Below are positions 52,707 through 61,308 of a stretch of 64,000 nt of DNA, piece after piece; within the stretch, counting starts at the first letter, position 1; each line of letters starts with the position of its first letter. Location: NCBI RefSeq assembly GCF_036013915.1, contig NZ_CP107899.1, positions 4,960,001 to 5,024,000 on the forward strand, in the 5' to 3' direction. The translations under genes and the position numbers were made by a program. This DNA is from Streptomyces sp. NBC_00464 (GTDB taxonomy: Bacteria; Actinomycetota; Actinomycetes; Streptomycetales; Streptomycetaceae). A model generated the notes under the pieces. It saw nothing but the letters and a program-made list of their open reading frames with translations. It made no database searches and was not told the DNA's origin.

Positions 52707-53950
52707 CTCGCCCGGATCCCCCGGACGCCCCGCAGGCGCCGGACGGTGCCCTGTTCGATGGCAGCGAGGGCGAGGGCGTCCCGGCCGCGCCGCCGCGCCG
52801 CCGTCGGCATCCGGTACGCAGCTCGCTCATTGTCCTGGTCGCTCTCGCGGTGGCAGCCGCGGGCGGGATCGCCGCGACCGGCGCGCTGGGCGGTGGTGGT
52901 GGGAACACCCCGGCGGCCGCGCCCTCAGGTCCCGCTCGAACCGCGCAGGTGGAGCAGACCACCCTGACCCGCAGCGAAACCGTGGCCGGCACCCTCGGCT
53001 ACGGCGCCGCGAGCTCCGTACAGGCGAGGAGCGGCGAAAGCGAGCAGTCCGCTCAGGACGACGGCAATGCCGCCGGCGACAGCGGCAAGGACGGCGCCGA
53101 CAGCGGTAGCGGTGGCGGTGGGACACTCACCTGGCTGCCGGCCGAGGGCGACGTGATCACACGTGGCGAAGCCGTTTACAGCGCGGACGCAGGCAAGGTG
53201 CCGCTGCTGTACGGCTCCGAGCCGCTCTACCGCACCCTGGACATCGACGCCGAGGGCGCGGACGTACAACTGCTGGAGAAGAACCTCGCCGGCCTGGGCT
53301 ACACCGGCTTCACCGTGGATCAGGAGTACACCTCCGGCACGGCCGCAGCCGTGAAGCGATGGCAGGAGTATCTCGGCCGTGCGGAGACCGGCAAGGTCGC
53401 GCGCGGCGATGCGGTCGTGGCCTCCGGCGCCAAACGCGTTGCCGAGGTCAAGGCCGCCCGGGGCGCCGACGCCTCCGGCGAGATCCTCACCTGGACCGGC
53501 ACCCAGCGGCTGATCACCGTCGACCTGGAAACGCAGTACGAGGACCTGGTCAAGGAGGGCACCAACGCGGCCGTGAAGCTCCCCGACGGCACCGAGGCCG
53601 ACGCCACCGTCACCGACATCGGCAACGCCGCCACCGCCAAGCCCGCAGGTGACGGCGGCAGCGGCACCGCCACGTTGCCGGTCACGCTGAAGGTGAAGGA
53701 GCAGAAGAAGCTCGGCCGCTACCAGGCCGCCCCGGTCGACGTGACCCTGGCCGCGGAGAGCCGCAAGGACATCCTGGCCGTTCCCGTCAACGCCCTGGTC
53801 GCCCGCAAGGGCGGCGGCTACGCGGTGCAGGCCGTCACCGCCGGCGGGGTGGAGAACCACCCGGTGAAACTCGGCCTGTTCGCGAACGGCCTCGTCGAGA
53901 TATCCGGCGACGGCATCACCAAGGGCATGAAGGTGGGGATCCCGCAGTGA
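52703..53950 (+). CDS. MacA/HlyD-like efflux adaptor with peptidoglycan-binding segment
   Basis: A 415-residue exported adaptor. A Pro/Arg N-terminus (PPRRRRHPVRSSLIVLVALA) with a helix is a membrane anchor. The periplasmic or extracellular part has VEQTTLTRSETVAGTLGYGA, a linker rich in Gly/Ser/Asp, a PG_binding_1-like unit (EGADVQLLEKNLAGLGYTGF, GTAAAVKRWQEYLGRAETGK) and a C-terminal beta-barrel region (ILAVPVNALVARKGGGYAVQ). This layout is common in Gram-positive MacA-like proteins, which lack an outer-membrane channel. GTG start at 52703 overlaps the lipoprotein stop. Confidence 0.87.
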   Translation: MTRPDPPDAPQAPDGALFDGSEGEGVPAAPPRRRRHPVRSSLIVLVALAVAAAGGIAATGALGGGGGNTPAAAPSGPARTAQVEQTTLTRSETVAGTLGYGAASSVQARSGESEQSAQDDGNAAGDSGKDGADSGSGGGGTLTWLPAEGDVITRGEAVYSADAGKVPLLYGSEPLYRTLDIDAEGADVQLLEKNLAGLGYTGFTVDQEYTSGTAAAVKRWQEYLGRAETGKVARGDAVVASGAKRVAEVKAARGADASGEILTWTGTQRLITVDLETQYEDLVKEGTNAAVKLPDGTEADATVTDIGNAATAKPAGDGGSGTATLPVTLKVKEQKKLGRYQAAPVDVTLAAESRKDILAVPVNALVARKGGGYAVQAVTAGGVENHPVKLGLFANGLVEISGDGITKGMKVGIPQ

Positions 53951-54648
53951 ATTCCCTCAGATCGCCCGTCCTCGAGCTGTCCGGGGTGTCGAAAACCTAC
54001 GGCGACGTGACCGCCCTCACCGACGCGGACCTGGTGGTCCGGCGCGGGGAGATGCTGGCGCTCGTGGGCCCGTCCGGGTCAGGCAAGTCCACCATGCTCA
54101 ACATCATGGGCACCCTGGCCCGACCCACCGCCGGCACGATCCGCCTCGACGGGCACGCCGTCGACGACCTGTCCGACCGCGAGCTGTCCGCGCTACGCGC
54201 CCGAAGCATCGGCTTCGTCTTCCAGTCCTTCCACCTGGCGGGCGGCGTCCCGGCTCTGGACGCAGTGGCGGACGGAATGCTCTACGGCGGCCGGCCGCTG
54301 CGCGAGCGCCGCCGACTGGCGCTCCAGGCGCTGCACCGGGTGGGACTGGGGCACCGCCTGTACCACGAGCCGCACCAGCTCTCCGGCGGGGAGAAGCAGC
54401 GCGTGGCGATCGCGCGCGCGGTGCTGGGCGACCCGCCGCTGCTGCTCGCCGACGAGCCGACCGGCGCTCTGGACTCGCGCTCCGGAGCAGTGGTGATGGC
54501 ACTGCTGCACGAGCTGCACCGGGCCGGCACCACGGTGGTCGTGATCACGCACGACCGGGACATCGCCGGCTCACTGCCGCGCGAAGTCCACATCAAGGAC
54601 GGCCGCATCGAGAACGACTCGGGCACCCTGGAACAGGTGGACGCATGA
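53947..54648 (+). CDS. ABC transporter ATP-binding protein (MacB/LolD type)
   Basis: A 233-residue ATPase. Walker A is LALVGPSGSGKSTMLNIMGT, the Q-loop region IGFVFQSFHLAGG, the signature LSGGEKQRVAIARAVLGDPP, Walker B LLLADEPTGALDSRSG and the H-loop VVITHDRDIAG. It belongs to the LolD/MacB family driving mechanotransmission with an MacB-like permease. GTG start at 53947 overlaps the adaptor stop; the stop overlaps the permease start. Confidence 0.94.
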   Translation: MNSLRSPVLELSGVSKTYGDVTALTDADLVVRRGEMLALVGPSGSGKSTMLNIMGTLARPTAGTIRLDGHAVDDLSDRELSALRARSIGFVFQSFHLAGGVPALDAVADGMLYGGRPLRERRRLALQALHRVGLGHRLYHEPHQLSGGEKQRVAIARAVLGDPPLLLADEPTGALDSRSGAVVMALLHELHRAGTTVVVITHDRDIAGSLPREVHIKDGRIENDSGTLEQVDA

Positions 54649-55856
54649 CGACGCTGACCCCGCCCCGGCCCAAGCCGGCCCGGCTCAGCCCGGCGGACGT
54701 GATCCGCACCGGAGGCTCCGGGCTGCGTTCACGCCCGATGCGCGTGTTTCTCTCCGCCCTCGGAATCGCGATCGGTATCGCCGCGATGATCGGCGTGGTC
54801 GGGATCTCCACCTCCAGCACGGAGGAGCTGAACCGCGAACTGGCCACGCTCGGCACCAACCTGCTCACCGCGACCCCCGGGCAGACCCTCGACGGCGGCA
54901 ACGCCCATCTGCCGCGCGAGGCAGTGGACATGGTGCGCGGCATCGATGCCGTCGAGTCGGTCTCGGCCATCGGCAAGACCGAGGCGAAGGTCTACCGCAA
55001 CGACCACATACCCGTGGCGGAGACCGGCGGCATCTCGGTCTGCGCGGCCCGCACCGACCTGCCCGGAACGGTCGGCATCGAGGTGGTCGACGGCAGCTGG
55101 CTCAACCCCGCCACCGACCGCTACCCGGCCGTCGTTCTCGGCGCGAAGGCGGCCCGGCAGCTGGGGGTGTACGAGGCGGGTCCCGACGTGCAGGTGTGGC
55201 TCGGCGGCCGTTGGTTCACCGTGCTCGGCCTGCTGGCCGCCAACGAGCTCGCCCCCGAACTGGACTCGGCCGCGCTGATCGGCTGGCCGGCCGCGGAGAA
55301 GGAGCTGGGCTTCGACGGCTATGCCACGATCATCTACACCCGCGCCGCGGAGGCCTCCGTCGCCGACGTTCAGGAGCTGCTCGGCGCCACCATCAGCCCG
55401 CAATACCCCAACGAGGTGAACGTCTCCCGGCCCTCGGATGCCCTGGCGGCCAAGCAGGCCACCGACGACGCGCTGTCCGGGCTGCTACTCGGCCTGGGCG
55501 CGGTGGCGCTGCTGGTCGGCGGAGTCGGGGTGGCCAACACCATGGTCATCTCCGTGCTGGAGCGCCGCGCCGAGATCGGCCTGCGCCGCTCGCTGGGCGC
55601 CACCCGGGGCCAGATCCGTACCCAGTTCCTGTGCGAGTCACTGCTGCTGTCGGCCCTCGGCGGCCTCGGTGGCGTCGCGCTCGGCATCGCGGTGACCGCC
55701 GGATACGCCGGCTACCAGGGCTGGCCGACCGTCGTCCCGCTCTGGGCGATGGCCGGCGGCGTCGGCGCCACACTCGCCATCGGCGGCCTGGCCGGCTTCT
55801 ACCCGGCGGTCCGCGCCGCCCGCCTCCCCCCGACCGAGGCGCTGGCGGCCGCCTGA
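54645..55856 (+). CDS. MacB-like ABC permease (FtsX family)
   Basis: A 403-residue permease. Helix one is RVFLSALGIAIGIAAMIGVV, followed by a large external domain (residues about 45-270) with the family GTNLLTATPGQ and VVLGAKAARQLGVYEAGPDV. Three C-terminal helices follow: LGLGAVALLVGGVGVANTMV, ALGGLGGVALGIAVTAGYAG and PLWAMAGGVGATLAIGGLAG. ERRAEIGLRRSLGATRGQIR is the conserved cytoplasmic loop, and AARLPPTEALAA the terminus. It completes the four-gene unit (lipoprotein, adaptor, ATPase, permease), probably exporting a peptide or lipid-like toxic agent. Confidence 0.93.
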   Translation: MTTLTPPRPKPARLSPADVIRTGGSGLRSRPMRVFLSALGIAIGIAAMIGVVGISTSSTEELNRELATLGTNLLTATPGQTLDGGNAHLPREAVDMVRGIDAVESVSAIGKTEAKVYRNDHIPVAETGGISVCAARTDLPGTVGIEVVDGSWLNPATDRYPAVVLGAKAARQLGVYEAGPDVQVWLGGRWFTVLGLLAANELAPELDSAALIGWPAAEKELGFDGYATIIYTRAAEASVADVQELLGATISPQYPNEVNVSRPSDALAAKQATDDALSGLLLGLGAVALLVGGVGVANTMVISVLERRAEIGLRRSLGATRGQIRTQFLCESLLLSALGGLGGVALGIAVTAGYAGYQGWPTVVPLWAMAGGVGATLAIGGLAGFYPAVRAARLPPTEALAAA

Positions 55857-55885
55857 CGCCCGCTCGGTACGCCCCCTCGAAACAC

Positions 55886-55925
55886 GGCGCCCCCGCCCGC
55901 CTCGCCACCATGCGGCGGGGGCGCC
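55886..55925. terminator. Terminator after the MacB-like permease
   Basis: Arms GGCGCCCCCGC and GCGGGGGCGCC, 18-base loop; 29 bases past the permease stop. It also lies 51 bases beyond the stop of the convergent SUKH-like gene and may serve both. Confidence 0.75.
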
Positions 55926-55976
55926 CCCTCATTGCGCGCCCGGCTTCCTTGCTGACGGCCTCACGGGGCAATACAC

Positions 55977-56573
55977 CTAGCTCTCCGCAGGCAGCCCGAG
56001 CCGCTCCCGCTCGGTGTAGTAGAGCCGCCTGTGCTCGTCTTCCGGGGCGGGATCGGCGGGCAGTTCGCCGAGGCCCTCACGGGACCCGGCGGAAACGGAG
56101 ACATGCAGCTTCGCGAGCGCTGCGGCCACCTCCGCGAACAGCTCGTCATCGTCGAACGCGATGTCGTACAGACAGGCTTCGGCGAAGGTGCGCCCGCCCA
56201 GTTCCCAGTACGTCAACTCCGTGTCGACCTTGACGACCGGAGGCGGGTTCGGGTCCACGCGTTGCAGCGGGTGCAGCCAGTACCCGTAGAAGCTGCCGTC
56301 CTCGTCCTGGGCCACGGCCTGCAGGTACGTGGCCATCTGCGCGGAGGCCGCGCAGTTGGCCATGATGTCGGGATCGGCGCGCTGCTTCTCGCCGAGATAG
56401 CTGAAGTCGGTCAGCGGGTGCGGGGCGCTCGGCTCCAGGATGGCGATGCCGAACTGCTCGAAGGGGTGCCCGCGTCCCTCCCACTGCGCTGTCGCCAGGA
56501 GTCGTACGTCCTCCGGCACGGGACGTCCGCCGAGCCGCTGCCGGGAGAACTCCTTCAACCGCTCGTCATACAC
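55977..56573 (-). CDS. SUKH/SMI1-KNR4-like protein (possible immunity protein)
   Basis: A 198-residue soluble acidic protein begins MYDERLKEFSRQRLGGRPVP and contains FGIAILEPSAPHPLTDFSYL, then ASAQMATYLQAVAQDEDGSF and YGYWLHPLQRVD. The pattern of a GxxxGYW-type stretch and acidic helix resembles SUKH superfamily proteins, which often serve as immunity proteins for toxins; the match is weak. The GTG start at 56573 has AGGA eight bases upstream. No toxin gene is adjacent, so an immunity role is only a suggestion. Confidence 0.6.
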   Translation of the reverse strand: MYDERLKEFSRQRLGGRPVPEDVRLLATAQWEGRGHPFEQFGIAILEPSAPHPLTDFSYLGEKQRADPDIMANCAASAQMATYLQAVAQDEDGSFYGYWLHPLQRVDPNPPPVVKVDTELTYWELGGRTFAEACLYDIAFDDDELFAEVAAALAKLHVSVSAGSREGLGELPADPAPEDEHRRLYYTERERLGLPAES

Positions 56574-56966
56574 AGATGAATCCTCTCGCCGGCCGGGATG
56601 ACACCTCAAAGGTTAGGAGGCGCCTCCGGGAGGGCGATCCGTGTGTGATGAAGGCTTTGCTGACGTTGTTGAAGCGGGCGTGGGTCGACTGGGCCGTCTG
56701 CGTCCTCATGGCCGTGACTGCTGTCAGCTGCAAGAGCCCGTTCTTGGTCGTCCCCTTCGCCGTGGTGCGGTCGCAACAACAGTTTTCGGTGCCCACAAAA
56801 CGTGGCAGGCGGCGAAGGCGGGCCCGAAGCCGCAACGATCCGTAGCCACCACGGGGCAACCATAGAAGTTGTGCCAGAACCCGAGATGGGGCTCTGGCAC
56901 AGCTCTTGTGGCCCGCTACCGTGAGCGGCAATCAGGGGTCGACCCGTCAGAGAGTGAGGAAGCCCG
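56574..56966. other. 393-base gap with a stem-loop, no confident gene
   Basis: A plus-strand frame from about 56648 reads MKALLTLLKRAWVDWAVCVL and then ends in basic low-complexity; its status is doubtful. At 56870-56901 there is a stem-loop, TGTGCCAGA and TCTGGCACA with a partly paired interior (ACCC/GGGG), which may be a terminator. Further sequence to 56966 leads to the ribosome site (GTGAGGAAG) of the next gene. No recognisable transposase or other remnant was seen. Confidence 0.5.
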
Positions 56967-57218
56967 ATGATGCCGCCGTCCTGCGATATATGCCGTGTTC
57001 CGCCCGGGCATTCAGTATTCGAGTATGGGGACTTCACCCTGGTGAGCTTCCGGCCTACAAGGACGTATCCGGATGACTGGGCTGGTCACCCGGCTCACTG
57101 CGTGTGGTTCTGCCCCTCCCATCTGCCCCTCTCGGAGGGCCTGACGCATCTGCCGGCCATGGAAGCCCTGGCACGCATCCAGGCGACCCTGCGCGAGACG
57201 GCAGACGAGGAAAACTAG
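56967..57218 (+). CDS. Small Cys/His-rich hypothetical protein
   Basis: An 83-residue protein starts MMPPSCDICRVPPGHSVFEY. It has a CDIC motif and then HPAHCVWFCPSHLPLSEGL, giving Cys/His spacing suited to one zinc site. The tail is helical (MEALARIQATLRETADEEN). It has a GAGGAAG ribosome site. No family was recognised. A short accessory protein, possibly zinc-binding. Confidence 0.65.
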   Translation: MMPPSCDICRVPPGHSVFEYGDFTLVSFRPTRTYPDDWAGHPAHCVWFCPSHLPLSEGLTHLPAMEALARIQATLRETADEEN

Positions 57219-57338
57219 GGGCGGCCCAGAGGCGGGACCGATCGAAGGCTCAGGGCATCACTCCAAGTGACCGCATCACAGAAGTGTTGAGTCAGAGCCC
57301 GAGATGGAACAGCGGCTGTTCAGCACGTCGGACAGCCC

Positions 57339-57509
57339 TCAGCCCTGTCGCGGTTCGATGACGTGGTCAGGGCAGCCGGTGCGCCAGTCGCGAATTCCCG
57401 CCGCGCGGAGTCTGTTGTGCACGTCGTCCCGATCCGGGGCGATCGCCCCGGATCGGCTGAGGCCGAGCCTGCGAGACCGACCGGGAGTCGGTGCGGTGTC
57501 ACGACGCAT
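57339..57509 (-). CDS. Small hypothetical protein behind the winged-helix gene
   Basis: A 56-residue frame from ATG 57509 starts MRRDTAPTPGRSRRLGLSRS and ends AAGIRDWRTGCPDHVIEPRQ then G. The second half (DRDDVHNRLRAAGIRDW) looks like a genuine helix with natural codon use. The start lies five bases after the stop of the winged-helix gene, so it may be cotranscribed. The ribosome site (GGCGG) is weak and no homologue is known to me. It could also be a C-terminal gene remnant. Confidence 0.4.
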   Translation of the reverse strand: MRRDTAPTPGRSRRLGLSRSGAIAPDRDDVHNRLRAAGIRDWRTGCPDHVIEPRQG

Positions 57510-57514
57510 CTGTT

Positions 57515-58711
57515 TCACCGCCTTGCCCAACCGCCTGAAGCGCGCTTGACCGCGTAGCCGCACAGACGGGTGCCGTAGAGGTCCAGGGCGTCGTCGGGAT
57601 CCGTGGCGTAGTGCTCGGCGATCTCCGCCCATCGGTCCCAGCCGTAGAGGCGGGCGTGGCGACGGTCGTCGTCGGTGCGCTGCGGTTCGGGGAACTCCAT
57701 TGCCGTGGCACGTTGCCGTAGCCATTCCTGCCATGCAGGATTACCGGTGGGCCCGGCGATGTGCGAGTGGGCATCGGCCGACAGGTCTTCGCGCGGAGTG
57801 TCGGCAGTCCGGTCCCGGAGCTGTGCGGTGATGTACGCGGCGGGCCGCACAGGGCGCCAGTTGATCCACCAGGAGGTCAGCTCGGCGGCGATGTCGTGGG
57901 CGTCGAGGCCCTGGTCGATCAACGGTCGCAGGGCGTAGGCGAGCCGACGTAACCCCTCGCTCTGGGTCCAAGGGACGTGCGGTCGGACCTGAGCGGCGAT
58001 CCGGATGTCGGCGGCGACCTGGAGCGGGCCTCTCGGCGTCGAGTTTCCGGGCCGGGGAGGAATTTGGGGCCTTGCGCGCCTGCGCGGGGTGTCTTTAATC
58101 GTCCCGTCTACCTCGACTACAGGTTTGCGGGGGCGGGCAGCGAGAGATTGGGGCTCACGCACCCGACAGCCAGAACTGTCCGCCACTGAGGTGCGCACGG
58201 GCTGCACCGACACCCCGACCACCCGGGCCCCGAACCCCTGACCGGCGATGCGGTTGCCGTGCGCCCGGTCGTAGACGTACGGAATGGTGGACGCGTAGAT
58301 CGTTGCCGTACCCGCGTACGGACGCCCGGGAAGCCGCAGGTTGCGTCGCGACCCGTGCCGCACCCAGGCCAGTGCGCCCAACTCCCGCAGATATCCCACG
58401 TGACGCTTGACCGTCGCTCTCGACAGAGCGCAGCGGGCTGCCGTCCCGTCGAGGTCGTACAGCACGGTGCCCGCGGTGTAGTCCATCCGCCCGGCCAGGT
58501 CCCGCGCGATGCGTAACGTCGCCTCCCCGGCCCTCGGATGGAGCCCGGCCTCCTCGACCAGCCACATCACAGCACGCAACCACGCCCGGGGCTGGGCATG
58601 CCGGGCGGCGGTCGTGGACATCTCCTGGAACGGGCCAGGGACGGGTTGCCAGTCGGGGTCCGGGCATGGCTGAGAGACGCGGCACGGGGCCGCGCCGAGA
58701 ACAAGACGCAT
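57515..58711 (-). CDS. Winged-helix DNA-binding protein of Streptomyces accessory regions
   Basis: A 398-residue basic protein. N-terminal residues of about 35-130 form a winged-helix-like unit: RAWLRAVMWLVEEAGLHPRA, TLRIARDLAGRMDYTAGTVL and CALSRATVKRHVGYLRELGA, LAWVRHGSRRNLRL. The middle is an Arg/Pro linker. The C-terminal part (about 250-390) is helical: RRLAYALRPLIDQGLDAHDI, AAELTSWWINWRPVRPAAYI and DRRHARLYGWDRWAEIAEHY. This architecture recurs in Streptomyces genomes, where it is annotated as a helix-turn-helix or cell-wall protein; the real role may be replication or regulation of an integrated element. The start codon is uncertain (58711 ATG). Confidence 0.7.
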   Translation of the reverse strand: MRLVLGAAPCRVSQPCPDPDWQPVPGPFQEMSTTAARHAQPRAWLRAVMWLVEEAGLHPRAGEATLRIARDLAGRMDYTAGTVLYDLDGTAARCALSRATVKRHVGYLRELGALAWVRHGSRRNLRLPGRPYAGTATIYASTIPYVYDRAHGNRIAGQGFGARVVGVSVQPVRTSVADSSGCRVREPQSLAARPRKPVVEVDGTIKDTPRRRARPQIPPRPGNSTPRGPLQVAADIRIAAQVRPHVPWTQSEGLRRLAYALRPLIDQGLDAHDIAAELTSWWINWRPVRPAAYITAQLRDRTADTPREDLSADAHSHIAGPTGNPAWQEWLRQRATAMEFPEPQRTDDDRRHARLYGWDRWAEIAEHYATDPDDALDLYGTRLCGYAVKRASGGWARR

Positions 58712-58921
58712 CACGGTCCAGGGAAGAGAGGTAGGGCAGGGCGGGGCGGAAGCGCCAGGCGCATCACGGGAGGTGCGGCAGAGACTCGGGGCGCGGGCAG
58801 CTTCCGGATAAAAATGATCCCATGGTGGGGTCAAACAGGGAGATGCGACAGAGGTGGCGCTTCTGCCGGCCGTCGACCCCTCGGTATCTTTTCCTCCACG
58901 ACGCGGAGGCAAAGGAGAGGC

Positions 58922-59170
58922 ATGGAAAGCCCACCCGAGCGACTGCTCGACACCGGGGGAGTCGCGGAGGTCGCAGGGATCACGGCAGCCACCGTCCGCC
59001 TGTATCTCAAGCGCACCCGCAGGCGCGTGAGCGACGAACTCCGCGTCAGGCCGGCAGACTTCCCTCTCCCCGACGATCAGTTCGGCCGCTCGCCCGCCTG
59101 GCGGGAGAGCACCATCAGGGCTTGGCTCGCCGTTCGGCCCGGGCGGGGGCGCGCTACTCCGGGCGTGTAG
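58922..59170 (+). CDS. Small MerR-like HTH / excisionase-like protein
   Basis: An 82-residue protein starts MESPPERLLDTGGVAEVAGI, then TAATVRLYLKRTRRRVSDEL; this is a winged HTH of the MerR/excisionase (AlpA/Xis) type. The tail RESTIRAWLAVRPGRGRATP resembles the conserved W-containing strand that follows such HTHs (RSPAWRESTIRAWL). The start has GGAGAGGC upstream. It is divergent from the winged-helix gene by 210 bases. Excisionase- and HTH-pairs often mark integrated elements; no integrase is in the window. Confidence 0.75.
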   Translation: MESPPERLLDTGGVAEVAGITAATVRLYLKRTRRRVSDELRVRPADFPLPDDQFGRSPAWRESTIRAWLAVRPGRGRATPGV

Positions 59171-59268
59171 GCGATGCGCGGCGGACTACTGCTTGACCGG
59201 TTCGCTGGTCAGGCTGAACGTCCCGAACGCATGCTCGCTCGGAGGCTGTGATCCGAGAGATCGAGGAC

Positions 59269-59928
59269 TCACGCCGCCCCTTCCGCATCGGACTCAACCT
59301 CGAAGAGGAATTGCGCACGGTCAAGGGCCTCGTCAGCGTCGCAGCCATGCGCCTTCAGCCAGAGCAGAAGGTCTGCGATCAAGCCGGTGGCCACTTCCGC
59401 AGCTTCCTTAATGCTCATCGGTCTGAGCTGCGAGGACTCTCGGCGCTCCCCCAACCCGCAGAGGCCCAGGAGTGCTTCTGCCTTGGCTACCTGTTCATCG
59501 GCGACGTGACCGTCGGCCGACTGCAAACCCGTGGCGAGTTCACACCATGTCGTCTTGGAGGCACCACGCACGATCACTCCCCACCGGGCAGACGCTCCTT
59601 CCACCAGCTGCATGCCCCGCCCCCGCTCATCCAGGCCGGCTGCTCGGATAAGCGTCGGAAGTCGCTGCCCGTCGTCGCTCACCTCAATACGCAGGCAACC
59701 CCCATGCATGCTCACCGCCAGGCAGGCCGAGGTTCCCGCGCCCACGTGCTTGATGACGTTGCTCGTGAGCTCAGTTACGCAGACCTGAGCCGCATCGACC
59801 ATCGATGAGAGACCCCAAAGCTCAAGGTGGAGGCGCATCACTCGCCGCAGCCCGGCAAGCTCCTCCGCCTCAGCCAGGAATGGGAGTTCCCACCTCTTAC
59901 GCTCGACGCCAAAGCGGCACCCACTCAT
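59269..59928 (-). CDS. RsbW-like ATP-binding anti-sigma-type regulator
   Basis: A 219-residue protein has a HATPase_c_2 domain: CVTELTSNVIKHVGAGTSAC is the N-box (E..N..KH) and RIEVSDDGQRLPTLIRAAGL the G1-like box. DERGRGMQLVEGASARWGVI is the G2-like box. This is the Streptomyces anti-sigma-factor-like family. The C-terminal 65 residues (SIKEAAEVATGLIADLLLWL and beyond) are an additional helical part not in typical members. Start could be ATG 59928 (GAAGGG site) or GTG 59961 (GGGAG site). It is divergent from the XRE/DUF5753 gene and with DUF397 makes the conserved regulatory trio. Confidence 0.85.
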   Translation of the reverse strand: MSGCRFGVERKRWELPFLAEAEELAGLRRVMRLHLELWGLSSMVDAAQVCVTELTSNVIKHVGAGTSACLAVSMHGGCLRIEVSDDGQRLPTLIRAAGLDERGRGMQLVEGASARWGVIVRGASKTTWCELATGLQSADGHVADEQVAKAEALLGLCGLGERRESSQLRPMSIKEAAEVATGLIADLLLWLKAHGCDADEALDRAQFLFEVESDAEGAA

Positions 59929-60131
59929 GCCGGTCACCCTTCGCACTGGCTCGGCGGTCACCCAACGCTCCCGCCTCTCTCCATAAGGTGACAGTGGAAC
60001 TCTCAAAATGGAACTCTCAGAGTCACCTGCCGGAAGCGCGCTCCAGTGGCGCACGCCCCCGGCGTGCGCCACCTTGCCTGCAAGACTCGCCCCATGCACC
60101 CTCTTCGATACCGACTTGAAGGGCCGATGAC

Positions 60132-60977
60132 ATGCCAGTTGGACCGACCACGCGCAGGCGTCAATTGGGAGCCGATCTGCGCCGACTCCGCGAGGCGAAC
60201 GGCCTCACATTGGAGGAGGCAGGCGCCCGCGTGGGCATCTCGAAGGCCACTCTGAGTCGGTATGAGACGAAGGAGGGAACAGTTAAGTGGCCAGCCGTGG
60301 ACGCCCTGTGCCGCGAGTACGGCGCCTCCGACCCTGAGCGAGAGTCACTGGTCGTCCTGGCTAAGGGTGCTCGCATTCAAGGATGGTGGCGCTCCCTCGC
60401 TGACCCCATCCCTGAGTCCATGAATCTCATGCTCACCCTCGAAGACGAGGTGGTGAGTGAGGGGCACTACGCCTGCATGTATGTTCCTGGGCTGCTTCAG
60501 ACGCGCGCGTACGCAGAGGCAGTTCACCGCGCTTCAGAGATGAGATGCACTGACCAAGAGATCAATCACATGGTCGACATCCGGATGAAGCGGCAGGAGC
60601 TACTTACGCGCGACGAACCTCCGCACCTGTGGGCAGTGATCGATGAGGCCGTCATCCGGCGGATGGTCGGAGGGCTCTCCGTCATGCGCGATCAGTTGCA
60701 GCACCTACTCGCCGCCTCGGCCGACCCCAACGTCACGCTTCAAATCATGCCGTTCGCGGCAGGTGCGCACGCCGCGGCAGTTGGCAGCTTCGTCATCCTG
60801 GGGGGAGCAACTCCGGAACTTGACGTGGTCTACGTGGACATCATCGGCGGTGGGCTGTTCATGGAAAAGCCGCAGGAACTCGAACGCTATAAGTTGGCGT
60901 TCGAGTACTTGCGCGCGCAGGCGCTGGACCCCCAGTCTTCTGCCGCGCTCCTGACCCAGGTTTGCGAGGAGCTGTGA
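60132..60977 (+). CDS. XRE-family HTH regulator with DUF5753 (WhiJ/Scr1-like)
   Basis: A 281-residue regulator. The HTH at about 10-66 is RRQLGADLRRLREANGLTLE and EAGARVGISKATLSRYE. The DUF5753 effector domain starts at about 95: LMLTLEDEVVSEGHYACMYV, PGLLQTRAYAEAVHRASEMR and HLWAVIDEAVIRRMVGG. It ends with QELERYKLAFEYLRAQALDP. These proteins act with DUF397 partners in developmental and secondary-metabolism control. The stop overlaps the DUF397 start (ATGA). The lower GC than the core genes may reflect mobility. Confidence 0.93.
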   Translation: MPVGPTTRRRQLGADLRRLREANGLTLEEAGARVGISKATLSRYETKEGTVKWPAVDALCREYGASDPERESLVVLAKGARIQGWWRSLADPIPESMNLMLTLEDEVVSEGHYACMYVPGLLQTRAYAEAVHRASEMRCTDQEINHMVDIRMKRQELLTRDEPPHLWAVIDEAVIRRMVGGLSVMRDQLQHLLAASADPNVTLQIMPFAAGAHAAAVGSFVILGGATPELDVVYVDIIGGGLFMEKPQELERYKLAFEYLRAQALDPQSSAALLTQVCEEL

Positions 60978-61171
60978 TGGATCACGAAGGTGCCCGGTGG
61001 TTCAAGTCGTCCTACAGCGGTGGTAGCGGCACGGAGTGCGTCGAGGCTGCCTTCACTACCGTCGGCACCTTCGTGCGCGACAGCGAGCGTCCGAGTAGCG
61101 GGCACTTCCACGTCGGCCGAGGGGCGTGGGCGCACTTCGTCGGATCGGTGCGCGAAGGCGAGTTGCACTGA
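60977..61171 (+). CDS. DUF397 family protein
   Basis: A 64-residue protein with the DUF397 signature WFKSSYSGGSGTECVEAAF, then VRDSERPSSGHFHVGRGAWA and FVGSVREGEL. The start overlaps the stop of the upstream XRE gene by one base, so the two are coupled. DUF397 proteins (such as the BldB-associated WhiJ partner family) are small antagonists or partners of the XRE protein. Confidence 0.93.
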   Translation: MDHEGARWFKSSYSGGSGTECVEAAFTTVGTFVRDSERPSSGHFHVGRGAWAHFVGSVREGELH

Positions 61172-61308
61172 TGTAGAGCCCCGTACGGCGGGTGGCCGGG
61201 CAGTCGCAGCCGCTACATCAGTGCCGCCCTACGCGATGTCCGACACCAAAGTCGAAGTCCGGGCCGGGGGAATCTTCCCAGTGATGCAAGGGGGATTTGG
61301 CTCGGAGG

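Noticed and set aside
56648..56845. Small plus-strand frame beginning MKALLTLLKRAW
   Set aside because: The first half looks like a signal but the rest is basic low-complexity; other frames over the same bases look equally plausible.
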